IMG/VR virus record: IMGVR_UViG_3300042542_003555
Coordinates: 1-64,000 of that record
Length of the DNA stretch: 64,000 nt
Reading direction: 5' to 3' (one strand)
Source of the DNA: a virus
Below the pieces are notes generated by a model. That model saw only the letters and a program-made list of their open reading frames with translations, did no database searches and had not been told where the DNA came from. Made by a program: the position numbers and the translations under genes. Of the stretch, positions 5,898 to 14,878 are shown piece after piece; within the stretch, counting starts at the first letter, position 1; every line of letters starts with the position of its first letter.

Positions 5898-7469
5898 TTA
5901 CGGTTTATAGAAAACGAATACCGGTTCGTATTTTAACCATAATCCATTAACCTTGCAGAAATTCTTTGCTTTTGGTAATCCAGTCTCAGTATCAACTCTA
6001 TTACCACCAGGCATTTGAGCCAAAGACATTTTTAGTTTACCTTTATATTGCATGCCAAGTTCTTCTAGAATCTTTCTGCTATCTTCTTCAAGAGGTAACA
6101 TGTCACCTCCAAAAACAGCGTCGGCAATATTCCACAAAAGATAACGGTCAGACTGTAACCATTCAACAGCAGTTTCAAGCGTGGGTCGTAAGAAACCTTC
6201 TCGCCATTCTTGATATTGCCCAAACTTTTTATATGATTGTGTTGGGTCTTCTGAATATGCTTCTTTAGCAAAGTAAGGAGGTGATGTAAAGACCAGATCA
6301 AGTTTACCTTTATGCTTTTGGAAGTTTGGGTCATCTCTTATAACTTCTGAACCTAGTTGGTAGATTTCTGTTTCTGTGTGGGAGTGTTCATCTGCCCAGA
6401 GTCCACCTTTGTTAACATTCTTACGATAGAAATCAGCGACTTCATGATATTTTGTACGACCAGGAGTGGTATTATGATCAGTGTTAGGATCAGTCCCAAT
6501 ATAAAGAATATGACGGTCATCACGAATAGACATAGAGCCGAGAAGACGCCCAGACCAACCACTAGAAGGATCATAAATGCGGATAAGAGGTTGTCCAACC
6601 AAGTGCTGTGTAAATTTTTCATATAAGTATTTTGCAGTTAAAGGTGGAAAGTTTACAGCATACTGACAAAATGAAACTCTAAATGCTTTGAGTCCAACTG
6701 GAAATAATTTCTGTTTAAATTGATACGGGCGAATTTGATAATATTCTGACTTATCATAGTCAACATTAGTTTTGCATTTATCTGGAAGATTTAGCTTCTC
6801 AATATCATCTTTATGTATATACAAATATTTTTGATTTTTTAATTCTTCATTGTAGCCAGTATATTCTTTGTCTATATCTTTGGGTTGGAGCCAGTAGTCC
6901 CATTTTTCCTGTTTTCTAAATTCTTTTTCGAACTCCTCAATCCATCCAACAGCATCATTGGATACTGGAAGATATCCATAATGTTCTGATTCGCTTGCTT
7001 TAGCAACAAAAGAATAATGGTAAAAAGAATCCCGTTTAAAATGACGGGTAGCATATGTGATAAAAGTGTCAAGTAGTTCGTCCTTTGCAAAATAATCATA
7101 GATGGATTTACCATCATCTTTTTTTGTATAGTTGATGCGAGTCTTCATCATGGTGGGAAACCATTGATTAACTGCATTACCCACAACGCTTGTATTTCTT
7201 ATCACATCTTTTTCGCCTGTTAACTCATCAACCGCTTCAAATTTGTGTATAGGGAAAGAATGCATCTGATTGAATTGTTCTATGATTTCTTGTTCATCAT
7301 AGCCAACTCTAGGTGGAAGATTGTGATTATCCCACAAGTCAACGACGGTTTTACGAAGTTCTATTACCCACTGACGAAATTCGTCTTTGGACATCCAAAG
7401 AACTTCTTCAAAGTATTTATTGACTGGTGAATCTAACAGTTCACGATTCTTTTCATAAAACCATTTCAT
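5898..7469 (-). CDS. DNA methyltransferase (N6-adenine or N4-cytosine type)
   Basis: A 523-aa protein with an SAM-dependent amino-methyltransferase core in its C-terminal half. Motif I appears as IYDPSSGWSGRLLGSM (near residue 295), an acidic motif II position is in YIGTDPN, and the catalytic motif IV is DLVFTSPPYF (near 395). The order I then IV fits gamma-like enzymes; TSPPY also occurs in N4-cytosine enzymes. The first ~280 residues are of unknown fold and may recognise DNA. No restriction endonuclease is adjacent. Its ATG overlaps the upstream oxygenase stop (ATGA, 7466-7469), so the two are coupled. Confidence 0.87.
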   Translation of the reverse strand: MKWFYEKNRELLDSPVNKYFEEVLWMSKDEFRQWVIELRKTVVDLWDNHNLPPRVGYDEQEIIEQFNQMHSFPIHKFEAVDELTGEKDVIRNTSVVGNAVNQWFPTMMKTRINYTKKDDGKSIYDYFAKDELLDTFITYATRHFKRDSFYHYSFVAKASESEHYGYLPVSNDAVGWIEEFEKEFRKQEKWDYWLQPKDIDKEYTGYNEELKNQKYLYIHKDDIEKLNLPDKCKTNVDYDKSEYYQIRPYQFKQKLFPVGLKAFRVSFCQYAVNFPPLTAKYLYEKFTQHLVGQPLIRIYDPSSGWSGRLLGSMSIRDDRHILYIGTDPNTDHNTTPGRTKYHEVADFYRKNVNKGGLWADEHSHTETEIYQLGSEVIRDDPNFQKHKGKLDLVFTSPPYFAKEAYSEDPTQSYKKFGQYQEWREGFLRPTLETAVEWLQSDRYLLWNIADAVFGGDMLPLEEDSRKILEELGMQYKGKLKMSLAQMPGGNRVDTETGLPKAKNFCKVNGLWLKYEPVFVFYKP

Positions 7470-8569
7470 GATAATATTATCTCTTTAAGATTTTTGTCTG
7501 TGACTACATCAACAACCAGATGTATTCTATCTTCATCGCCTTCATTGATGACTGTATGTGGTTTTCTCGTATCAAGTACCCAACACTCACCAATTTGCAT
7601 GTTTACTTCTTTTTTGTTTCCTGTTGGTTCCCAAACACCAAACCTAACTTTTGGATTAGTTCTAATAGGAAAATGAAGCCTAGATAAACAATTAATGTTA
7701 AGACCAGAATCTGGATCAACTTGGTCTGTATGACGGGTAAGCTCACCACCGCCAGGAGTAAGACGCATGAACCTAATACGATGTAGTTCTGCATCGCCCA
7801 AAAACTCAAGTAGCTTATCAACTTCTGGAAATTCTTTGCGAAGGAATGTATCTTGCAGATAAAATTCTTCATCTTTATGTTCCTCTTTCCATTTCTTACT
7901 CATCTCAATCGGTTTCTCAATACGCATAATATCTGGTGTATAACCACGTAAAGATATTGCAGACCAAGACTTTTTCTTATTGTAGTTGCTATAATGATTC
8001 TGGTATTTAATATTTAGGTTTTCTAGTTTGACTGCAATTTTCTCTATGATATCAGAATCAACAGGAATATTCAACTGTTTTATGGCAATCTTTTCTACAG
8101 GGTCAACAAATAGAGCCGCTCTTGGTATTACACCTTCTTTGAAGTATATACTATAGATTTCACCAAATGTGGTGATTTTACTTCCAACATATTCAAAGTA
8201 ATGTTGTGCAATAAGTTTGGTAGTTTTGTCTTCTGCCCAAACATATAACCAAGTATTTCCTTCCGCTTTTTCACAAACATCTTCAATATAATCAACAGTA
8301 CCACGAAGTTTAGTAATAACATAATCGCCAGGTACCTTGATCGCAATATTTACATTTTGGTACATAGTGATGGGAGAAGACTTACTTACCTTAGTTTGAA
8401 CATAAGAACCATCTGCATGTATACGCAAATGTCCTTTGTGTAAATCTTCCGCTATGTTATTCTTTTTGTACTCTGCAAAAGGTGAATCTGCAAACTTATT
8501 GTAGTCTGCATACAGAGACTCAAGGCCTTTGAGGTAATCCAGTCCGTACCCGTGTTGCCAATCTTTCAT
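7466..8569 (-). CDS. Aspartyl/asparaginyl beta-hydroxylase-like 2OG-Fe(II) oxygenase
   Basis: A 367-aa protein whose C-terminal ~120 residues match the 2-oxoglutarate/Fe(II) beta-hydroxylase fold: RHTDQVD supplies His280 and Asp282, SRLHFPIRTNP follows, and DTRKPHTVINEGDEDRIHL supplies distal His338 and the cosubstrate-binding Arg348. The N-terminal ~230 residues are not recognised. The start (8567-8569) has AGGA 7 nt upstream and overlaps def by 50 nt; a frame extending to 8662 would overlap more. It ends in ATGA overlap with the methyltransferase. The substrate is unknown: protein, nucleotide and DNA are all possible. Confidence 0.82.
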   Translation of the reverse strand: MKDWQHGYGLDYLKGLESLYADYNKFADSPFAEYKKNNIAEDLHKGHLRIHADGSYVQTKVSKSSPITMYQNVNIAIKVPGDYVITKLRGTVDYIEDVCEKAEGNTWLYVWAEDKTTKLIAQHYFEYVGSKITTFGEIYSIYFKEGVIPRAALFVDPVEKIAIKQLNIPVDSDIIEKIAVKLENLNIKYQNHYSNYNKKKSWSAISLRGYTPDIMRIEKPIEMSKKWKEEHKDEEFYLQDTFLRKEFPEVDKLLEFLGDAELHRIRFMRLTPGGGELTRHTDQVDPDSGLNINCLSRLHFPIRTNPKVRFGVWEPTGNKKEVNMQIGECWVLDTRKPHTVINEGDEDRIHLVVDVVTDKNLKEIILS

Positions 8570-9134
8570 TTGCTTTCCTATAACGGTGAATAAGTTTATC
8601 TTTCTTTTTCTTGGCTGTTTGTAGTGCCAAAGGTTTTGCCTTGATAGTGTAACGAACACCATTCATGTGGTCAAGTTCATGTTGAAAACATCTAGCAGTT
8701 ATACCCGAATATGTTGCTGTCTTTTTTTCACCATTGAAGTCTTGATATTCTACAGTAATACTTTCTGGTCTAGTGATATGAACAAACAATAACGGGTAAG
8801 ACAGACAACCTTCTTCCATATGTGCTGTTGCGTCAGATGTGCTGATGATTTTTGGATTAAAATGTGCAACATAATCATTACCTGCACCCATTACAAATAC
8901 TCTATATCTTAATCCACACTGATTGGCAGATAGACCCAGACCATTATGGTAGATGCATGTTTCTACTAATTGTGATGCAAGAAATACTGGATCAGTTGGT
9001 GGATTACTAAAATCAAATTCAGGCATTACCTCATCTAAAATAGAAGATTTTTCTGGTACAAGTTCCAATACTTTAACCTGCTGTACTTTTGTACCAGATG
9101 GATCATCTGTACTAATTCTAATAATATCACTCAT
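8520..9134 (-). CDS. def: Peptide deformylase
   Basis: A 204-aa metalloenzyme that removes the formyl group from nascent proteins. All three signatures are present: GLGLSANQCG (65-74, for GxGxAAxQ), EGCLS (108-112, metal ligand Cys110) and QHELDH (151-156, ligands His152 and His156, catalytic Glu153). The C terminus has a lysine/arginine-rich helix longer than in phage minimal forms. Phage deformylases of T4-like aquatic phages are thought to sustain host or phage protein maturation. The ATG overlaps the gp46 stop (ATGA), placing it in the gp47-gp46 operon. Confidence 0.95.
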   Translation of the reverse strand: MSDIIRISTDDPSGTKVQQVKVLELVPEKSSILDEVMPEFDFSNPPTDPVFLASQLVETCIYHNGLGLSANQCGLRYRVFVMGAGNDYVAHFNPKIISTSDATAHMEEGCLSYPLLFVHITRPESITVEYQDFNGEKKTATYSGITARCFQHELDHMNGVRYTIKAKPLALQTAKKKKDKLIHRYRKANERLATRVRTGLPQRP

Positions 9135-10846
9135 TTTGCTATCCTCGAAAAATTGTTTTTCTTCTCGAAACGAATCACGCTTCTAAATTTATCAAATAAC
9201 TGATCACCTTTATGCGATATAACAAATACGTTGGTATCTTGACCAATATCATACATCAACTTTAAAAATTCATCAGTACCTACAGTATCTAGGCTACTGT
9301 CAAATACCTCATCTAATATGAGCAGATTAGTATTAACACTATTCTTCAACTTTGCAATCTGTCTCCATGTGAACAATATAGCCAAATCAATTCGCATTTT
9401 CTCGCCTTCAGAAAAATTGTGATAGCTAAAGTCATCACGATGGCGAGATTTGATAGTTTCTTCAAAATTTTCATTTAAGTTAAAGTTAATAAACGAATCC
9501 ATTGCAGTCAAATACTTGTTGATAAGTTTATTCATAATTGGAAGATATTGTTTGATAATCTTTGTTTTGATACCAGTATCTTTCAATAATGTTCCAGCAA
9601 ATTCATAATATTGTTTTTCATCTGCTATTTGTTTTTGTTTTTTAACAAGCTCGGTAAGTTTTTCTCGTAACTCTTTAAGCTTTGTGTTCTCTTCCTCAAG
9701 GTTATCTTTTCTGGTTGAGAGTTCTGCAATTTCTGCATTAAGTTTAGCCACGTATTTGTTGATTGCTGTGATTGATGCATTGTGTTTTATCACCTCCGAA
9801 TTATGTTCATTGATATGTTTTGTAATTTTTAACATCTCATTTACAATATTATTTGCATCCGCAATCTTCTTTTCAATATCAGTTAACGCTGTTGATATGT
9901 CGCCTTTTTTAACCTGCTTCTCTAGTATTTGTTTTTCTTTCCAGTCTTGTGTAATTGTTTGTTTACATGTTGGACAATCATGATTATCTTCGTAGAACTT
10001 AACTTCTTTATCCAGTTTTCTCAAATTATTTGATAACTGAGTTTCAAGATTTGAGAGTTTAGTTTTCTTTGCATCTACTGCATCTTTATTTAGGATTTTT
10101 GAAGTTAGTGCATTGATGTGTTTCTGAATCAGTTCAATGTCAATCTGCAAATGACCTATTTGTGTTTCACTTGTGATTATTTCTTGTTTTTTCTTTTCTA
10201 TCTCAGCATCATTGTGTTTCTTGTGTTCTTCAATGTTTTGTTTCTGTAATTCAATTTTTTCTGCTGTTAGGTCCATATCATACTTTATTTTAGCAGAAGC
10301 ATCTTTAATCTCTACCATCTTTTCTTTGACCAAACTATTCATTGAAGAAAAAATTTGAATGTCTAATAAATCTTCAATGATATTACGGCGGTCAGCAGCC
10401 GATAATTGCATAAATGGTGTGAACGATGCCGAACCTAGAATAACAATCTGTGTGAATGATTTGAAGTTGAGTTTGAGAATATTTTTCTCTAAAACCTCTT
10501 GATAATCTCTTGATGCTGCATCTTGATTCAATAAATTACCATCTTGATAGATTTCAAATATATTTGGTTTGATACCTCGAATAATCTTATATGATTTCTT
10601 ACCAACTTTAAATTCGATTTCTACGATACATTCTTTTTCATTGATAGAGTTTGGTAGTTGAGGTTTATTGATTTTACGAAATGGTTTACCAAATAGACCA
10701 AATGTCAAAGCATCAAGAATGGTTGATTTTCCCGATCCATTCGATCCGATAATTAGTGTATTTGGTGAACGTGTGAAATCAATCTCTGTAAACCAGTTAC
10801 CGGTAGACAGAAAATTTTTCCATCTAACCTTTTCAAATATAATCAT
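9131..10846 (-). CDS. gp46: Recombination nuclease ATPase subunit gp46 (Rad50/SbcC-like)
   Basis: A 571-aa SMC-type ATPase that works with gp47 to resect DNA ends for recombination-dependent replication. Walker A is GSNGSGKST (34-42). Two long coiled-coil arms flank a zinc hook with CPTC (near residue 290). The signature motif FSEGEKMRIDL and Walker B LLILDEVFDSS follow, with an H-loop as ISHKG. Length is close to T4 gp46 (560 aa). The ATG overlaps the gp47 stop by 4 nt and its end overlaps def. Confidence 0.97.
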   Translation of the reverse strand: MIIFEKVRWKNFLSTGNWFTEIDFTRSPNTLIIGSNGSGKSTILDALTFGLFGKPFRKINKPQLPNSINEKECIVEIEFKVGKKSYKIIRGIKPNIFEIYQDGNLLNQDAASRDYQEVLEKNILKLNFKSFTQIVILGSASFTPFMQLSAADRRNIIEDLLDIQIFSSMNSLVKEKMVEIKDASAKIKYDMDLTAEKIELQKQNIEEHKKHNDAEIEKKKQEIITSETQIGHLQIDIELIQKHINALTSKILNKDAVDAKKTKLSNLETQLSNNLRKLDKEVKFYEDNHDCPTCKQTITQDWKEKQILEKQVKKGDISTALTDIEKKIADANNIVNEMLKITKHINEHNSEVIKHNASITAINKYVAKLNAEIAELSTRKDNLEEENTKLKELREKLTELVKKQKQIADEKQYYEFAGTLLKDTGIKTKIIKQYLPIMNKLINKYLTAMDSFINFNLNENFEETIKSRHRDDFSYHNFSEGEKMRIDLAILFTWRQIAKLKNSVNTNLLILDEVFDSSLDTVGTDEFLKLMYDIGQDTNVFVISHKGDQLFDKFRSVIRFEKKNNFSRIAK

Positions 10847-11913
10847 TGTTCAGTATTGACCGCTTCAATGTAAAGTTCTTTGAGTATGTTTTTTAGTTTG
10901 TTTGCGTCCAAATTATCATCTTGGATGGCATCAACATAGTTGTTTAGGATAGTTAAAGTATCCTCTGCTTGATCAATTATATCATCATTTACACCTTCTG
11001 TCAAGTCTGTAAAGTCCTCAACAATGGTAATATCGGCTGGGTTTGTTTGGTATAGGTTATTGACAAATACATCAAACAGATATGGATTAGTTTTGTTCAA
11101 TACCACAACCTTAACAAATTTATTGATATATGGCGCCATATCAAAATTGGTTATTTCTTTTACTTCTTTTTCTTTGTCATCATAGACAATCTTGTGAAAC
11201 ATCACATTAGGATTTTGTACAAACTCCAAATTACGATTGTCCAAATCAAAAATGTGAAAGCCTCTTGGATCATTATAATCTTGCCACGTAAGCTCATACG
11301 GGTTGCCCAAGTAGTATATACCATCCGCATTAGACCTATGATGATAATGACCGCTAAAAGTGAACTCAAATTTTCTAAAAATGTCACGATGCAATCCTTC
11401 CTCTGATGGCATGCCTTTGTGCATAGCAAATCCTGCTATCTCAAAATGACCCATACAAATATCAGAAGTAGACTCTTTAATGAATTGCATGGATTGTTCA
11501 TAATTATCTGCACAAATCCATGGTATCATACAAACTTGATGTGGTCCAACATGAATATGTTCTGGTGAATCAATCACATGAATATTACCATATTCTTGTA
11601 ATAATAAATCTACAGAATTCACCTCATTGGTATTCTTGAAGTATGTATCATGATTGCCTGCCAACATGAAGACTTCAAACCCTTCTTCATGTAGAGTGTC
11701 AAAGAACATTTCTTTAGTTCGTTTCAGACTATAAAAGTTTATGTACTTTCTTCTGTCAAAAGTATCGCCGAGAATTAGAACTTGACGAATGCCTTCTTCT
11801 CTCAGTTTAGGAAAGAAAGTTTCGGTATAGAATTTTTCATAATAGTCTAAGAAAACTATAGAGTCGTTCCTAGCTCCAAAGTGCTGATCAGTAATGATTG
11901 CTACTTTTGACAT
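10843..11913 (-). CDS. gp47: Recombination nuclease subunit gp47 (Mre11/SbcD-like)
   Basis: A 356-aa calcineurin-type metallophosphoesterase, the nuclease partner of gp46. Its metal-binding motifs appear in order: TDQHFGARND, LGDTFDRR, AGNHDTY, GHFEIAG and GHYHHRS. The C-terminal third (after about residue 230) corresponds to the capping and gp46-binding region. Length matches T4 gp47 (339 aa). Its start overlaps the end of the nucleotidyltransferase gene by 13 nt. Confidence 0.97.
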   Translation of the reverse strand: MSKVAIITDQHFGARNDSIVFLDYYEKFYTETFFPKLREEGIRQVLILGDTFDRRKYINFYSLKRTKEMFFDTLHEEGFEVFMLAGNHDTYFKNTNEVNSVDLLLQEYGNIHVIDSPEHIHVGPHQVCMIPWICADNYEQSMQFIKESTSDICMGHFEIAGFAMHKGMPSEEGLHRDIFRKFEFTFSGHYHHRSNADGIYYLGNPYELTWQDYNDPRGFHIFDLDNRNLEFVQNPNVMFHKIVYDDKEKEVKEITNFDMAPYINKFVKVVVLNKTNPYLFDVFVNNLYQTNPADITIVEDFTDLTEGVNDDIIDQAEDTLTILNNYVDAIQDDNLDANKLKNILKELYIEAVNTEQ

Positions 11914-12362
11914 TCATCATATTCCTTATTCATTTTTCTCATTCTTTCCACTTCAGCATCATATATGCGTTTTCGTAATGAAGAACTGCTATATGGATGT
12001 TCTCTTTCATGATAGTGCAATTCAATACCATGATCCAAACACCATTGCTTGCCCGTAAAATCTTTTGTTTTGTATTCATCACCAAGAAAACGAATATCAA
12101 TATGCTGAGTCTTTAATATATTCAACAAATCTTCTTCTGTGTGGTATACAATAACTTCATCTACGTATCTACATGCAGAAACACACGCATATCTCTCATA
12201 GATGGACATTACCGGTTTATTTTTTGTGTCTGGTCTATCCACAGTGGGATCAACTTGTATTGCCACAATCAAATAATCACAATGTCTTTTTTCTTCTTTC
12301 AGCATGGTAACATGACCAGCATGAAACAAATCAAACGTACTACAGTTGAATCCAATTTTCAT
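11901..12362 (-). CDS. Cytidylyltransferase-like nucleotidyltransferase
   Basis: A 153-aa member of the HIGH-type nucleotidyltransferase superfamily, closest in look to glycerol-3-phosphate cytidylyltransferase (TagD-like). The opening MKIGFNCSTFDLFHAGHVTML carries HxGH (His14, His17); VAIQVDPT and RPVM-like NKPVMSIYER follow, FLGDEYKTKDFTG matches the GxD region, and YSSSSLRKRI is the C-terminal signature. It likely makes a CDP- or ADP-activated compound, but the substrate is unknown. The ATG has AGGAG 7 nt upstream and starts 4 nt after gp55. Confidence 0.87.
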   Translation of the reverse strand: MKIGFNCSTFDLFHAGHVTMLKEEKRHCDYLIVAIQVDPTVDRPDTKNKPVMSIYERYACVSACRYVDEVIVYHTEEDLLNILKTQHIDIRFLGDEYKTKDFTGKQWCLDHGIELHYHEREHPYSSSSLRKRIYDAEVERMRKMNKEYDECQK

Positions 12363-12366
12363 TATA

Positions 12367-12900
12367 TCACTCCTGAAGAAACTTTTCAATACCTTTAGGC
12401 TTGTTTGCCTCTTTTTTCTTGCGCTTTCCTTCTTCAAAGTTTTCTATGAACTCGGCAATATTATCGTAGAGTTCAAACTGCTTTGTTGTACCATCTTCAA
12501 ATTCCATCATCTCATATTCATCTAATATACCAACTTGTTCGGTAGCTTTATATTTGACATATAACTGTTTCTTTTCTTTTTGGATACGACGGAGAAAAGC
12601 AAAGTAGATAATCTGTGTGAAATAAGCAAATGGATTTTTTGATTTATTTGGATCAAAGTTTTCAAAATACATCAAACAGTTTTCAATACCATCACCAATC
12701 ATTTCATCTCTGTGTGGATAATTGATAAAGTTTGGTTTGTGTGACAAACCTTCTGCAATCTTCATAAAACATTCACCTATGTAATTTGGTACTATAGGTT
12801 TAATGAGATTATTCTTTTTGGCTTCTTTGCAGTCTTTCTTGTACTGGACAAGTGCTTTGAGAAAATCCTCATTATTGACATAGTGTTTTTGTTTACTCAT
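12367..12900 (-). CDS. gp55: Late-transcription sigma factor gp55
   Basis: A 177-aa minimal sigma-family protein that directs host RNA polymerase to TATAAATA late promoters with clamp gp45. The region NPFAYFTQIIYFAFLRRIQKEKKQ is the sigma region-2 core, preceded by the helices with YPHRDEMIGDGIENCLMY. The C terminus GIEKFLQE is a short hydrophobic/acidic tail like the clamp-binding motif of T4 gp55. The ATG at 12900 is preferred; an in-frame TTG at 12927 lies beyond it. Exact and near TATAAATA elements upstream of virion genes fit this role. Confidence 0.93.
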   Translation of the reverse strand: MSKQKHYVNNEDFLKALVQYKKDCKEAKKNNLIKPIVPNYIGECFMKIAEGLSHKPNFINYPHRDEMIGDGIENCLMYFENFDPNKSKNPFAYFTQIIYFAFLRRIQKEKKQLYVKYKATEQVGILDEYEMMEFEDGTTKQFELYDNIAEFIENFEEGKRKKKEANKPKGIEKFLQE

Positions 12901-12920
12901 AAGTTTACCATAAAAAAGTG

Positions 12921-12949
12921 TTGACAAGGTCTTAACATACCGTTATACT
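12921..12949 (+). promoter_or_regulatory. Consensus sigma70 promoter on the plus strand
   Basis: TTGACA (12921-12926), a 17-nt spacer and TATACT (12944-12949) read on the plus strand, opposite to all genes. The predicted start is near 12956, and transcription would run antisense into the 125-aa gene and uvsW. An inverted repeat ACATAC/GTATGT (12935-12940, 12952-12957) straddles the -10. No plus-strand gene of convincing quality follows. Confidence 0.6.
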
Positions 12950-12972
12950 GAGTATGTCCAGAATGATGCTGA

Positions 12973-12987
12973 TAATAGGACCTATTA
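12973..12987. repeat. Odd palindrome, operator-like
   Basis: TAATAGG-A-CCTATTA is a perfect 7-bp inverted repeat with a single centre base. It overlaps the stop codon of the 125-aa gene and lies about 17-31 nt downstream of the predicted start of the plus-strand promoter. It may be a protein-binding site. Confidence 0.45.
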
Positions 12988-13362
12988 CTGAAGTGTGTAG
13001 TATTCTTTCTCTTCCATTGCTTCAATCATACTCATGATTTCATCATCGTCTAGTTTATCAGTTTCTTCTTTTGCTTTAGCCAAATTAGATATTGTTTTCA
13101 AAGTACCTAGATAATGATCAACGAATATATCAGTAGGTTCAAATATGGTTAATATATCATTGTCTCCAATTGCACATTCATTGACTTTTATGATTGAAGA
13201 TGGTGCCCAATTAGCCAGAGTTAGAATTTGTTTTTGATTTCTGAGATCATCATGCATTTCAATAATCATTGCATCTCTAATATAAGTAGAATAATTTTCT
13301 TCTTTAATATAACCGATGATATCAGTTCCAGTCTTTAATCGGACTATTTTAATTTGTTCCAT
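12985..13362 (-). CDS. Conserved hypothetical protein, 125 aa, possibly Sm-like
   Basis: Between uvsW and gp55. The N terminus MEQIKIVRLKTGTDIIGYI followed by DAMIIEMHDD and the strand-rich LTIFEPTDIFVDHYLG resembles an Sm/Lsm-like beta-barrel opening; the C terminus is a highly acidic helix (KEETDKLDDDEIMSMIEAMEEKEY). No known T4 gene matches by eye; it is unlike gp33, the late co-activator found near gp55 in T4. The start overlaps the uvsW end by 14 nt, which suggests coupling. Confidence 0.78.
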   Translation of the reverse strand: MEQIKIVRLKTGTDIIGYIKEENYSTYIRDAMIIEMHDDLRNQKQILTLANWAPSSIIKVNECAIGDNDILTIFEPTDIFVDHYLGTLKTISNLAKAKEETDKLDDDEIMSMIEAMEEKEYYTLQ

Positions 13363-14878
13363 TCTTGAGTCCTATCTTGTAGAGTTTATAAGGAAACCCT
13401 TCATCAGTATATATCTTTGTTCTTTCCACGAAATGCCTTAGTGTGAAGTTCATGTGTTTGCCGACTCGAAGGTCATCGGCAATATCATAGAGGGTTGCCT
13501 TCTGTTTGGTGTCTCCTTTTCTAAGTCCTCTTCCAATTGACTGAAGGTTCCTGATTCTCGATTTGCTGGGAGACGCAAAGATAATGTTATGTAAATTGCG
13601 AATATTAATGCCGGTACTAAAAGTACCAAAAGAAGCGACCACAATGGCATCTTGTTCCTCCTCCATAATTTGTCTTATATTTTCTCTGTCTTTAACATCG
13701 GTATCGCCATGAATAAAGAATACTTTTCTATTGCCTATATTCTTGGCATTGGTAATCCAATCATACAACAATTTCCCATGCTTGTCAACATATTGATAGA
13801 GAATTAATGTATTATTACCGAGTGATAGTGCTAGATTTTTTATGAAACGATTTCTAGCTTCACATTGAATTAAATATGCTATTTCGTCTTTATATTCTTT
13901 CTTCTTTAATTCTTTAGCTATTTCTTCTGGATGTTTAAGCACAAGACACTTAATATCAAATTCTGCTAACTGACCTCTTTCTATCAAGTCTTTAGTTTGA
14001 GTGACTCTTTCTACAGGTCCAAATAAACCTTCAAGTACCAGTTTGTGTGTTTTTGTACCATCTAATGTGCCTGTCAATCCAATACGATATTTCGTATTAG
14101 TACAAGAAGTCATAATGGTAGCGAGAGATTGAGCTTTGAACAAATGTGCTTCATCTCCTATGATAAAGTCGAACTGTTCGAAGTATTCTGATGGTAGTTG
14201 ATACAGAGATTGCCAAGTTGAGATAATCAGATTCTTCTCTGAATACTTATCTTTACCTTGATATACTCTGTGTATATTTGCTTCTACATCAAAATTATTA
14301 TAGCTAGAATAGTCAGCAAAGTCAGAATATAACTGTTCTACTAGTGATGTAGTCGGGACTATAATTAACCCTTTGTGGCCCTTATAGTCAAGGAATTGAC
14401 GTACAAAAAGATAGATGATGAGTGACTTACCTGATGCTGTAGGAGATAATAACAATGCTCTCCTATGACGCATACCATGAACAAAAGCATCTAGCTGATA
14501 GTCTGTAGCTTGAATTGCTTTACCGTGTGCATGAAGGTTTAATTCGTCTGTGAACTTCTTGGCTAAGTACAGAGAAAAGTCATCAGTCAAATCGGGTCGT
14601 GGATCTCCATACTCAATTTCATAGCCACGTTCTTCTGCAAACTTCTCTATGTATGGTAGTAGTCCGAGATAAATGTTATTGCTTCTTAGGTCAAAAAGCC
14701 GTATCTTTCCATCCCATACTCTATTACGAAATGCTGGTGTAAATTGATAACCAGGAACAAAGAACGTAAAATATTCTGATAGTTCTTTTGCTAGATGACG
14801 TTCACATTCTATGTGTGCGTATACTTCATTCTTTTTTGTGATTGCAAGATTATCTTGCGCCTTGGATAAATCGCTCAT
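13349..14878 (-). CDS. uvsW: RNA-DNA/Holliday-junction helicase UvsW
   Basis: A 509-aa SF2 helicase that unwinds R-loops and branched recombination intermediates and helps switch T4-like phages from origin to recombination replication. The N-terminal ~110 residues form the small DNA-binding domain (VPGYQFTPAFRNRVWDGKIR). Helicase motifs: SPTASGKS (145-152), GDEAH (241-245), GLTGTLDG (motif III), FIHGDTDVKDRENI and QSIGRGLRKGD (motif VI). The start overlaps the uvsY end by 29 nt. Confidence 0.96.
   Translation of the reverse strand: MSDLSKAQDNLAITKKNEVYAHIECERHLAKELSEYFTFFVPGYQFTPAFRNRVWDGKIRLFDLRSNNIYLGLLPYIEKFAEERGYEIEYGDPRPDLTDDFSLYLAKKFTDELNLHAHGKAIQATDYQLDAFVHGMRHRRALLLSPTASGKSLIIYLFVRQFLDYKGHKGLIIVPTTSLVEQLYSDFADYSSYNNFDVEANIHRVYQGKDKYSEKNLIISTWQSLYQLPSEYFEQFDFIIGDEAHLFKAQSLATIMTSCTNTKYRIGLTGTLDGTKTHKLVLEGLFGPVERVTQTKDLIERGQLAEFDIKCLVLKHPEEIAKELKKKEYKDEIAYLIQCEARNRFIKNLALSLGNNTLILYQYVDKHGKLLYDWITNAKNIGNRKVFFIHGDTDVKDRENIRQIMEEEQDAIVVASFGTFSTGINIRNLHNIIFASPSKSRIRNLQSIGRGLRKGDTKQKATLYDIADDLRVGKHMNFTLRHFVERTKIYTDEGFPYKLYKIGLKNGTN

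Noticed and set aside
12954-13037. 27-codon plus-strand frame after the plus-strand promoter (hydrophobic, MMLIIGPITEV...)
   Set aside because: No ribosome site, its ATG coincides with the predicted transcript start, and it overlaps the 125-aa gene. Kept only as part of the promoter finding.
12985-13362. 125-aa gene as late co-activator gp33
   Set aside because: Despite lying next to gp55 it shows an Sm-like N terminus and acidic C terminus, without the gp33 C-terminal clamp-binding end.
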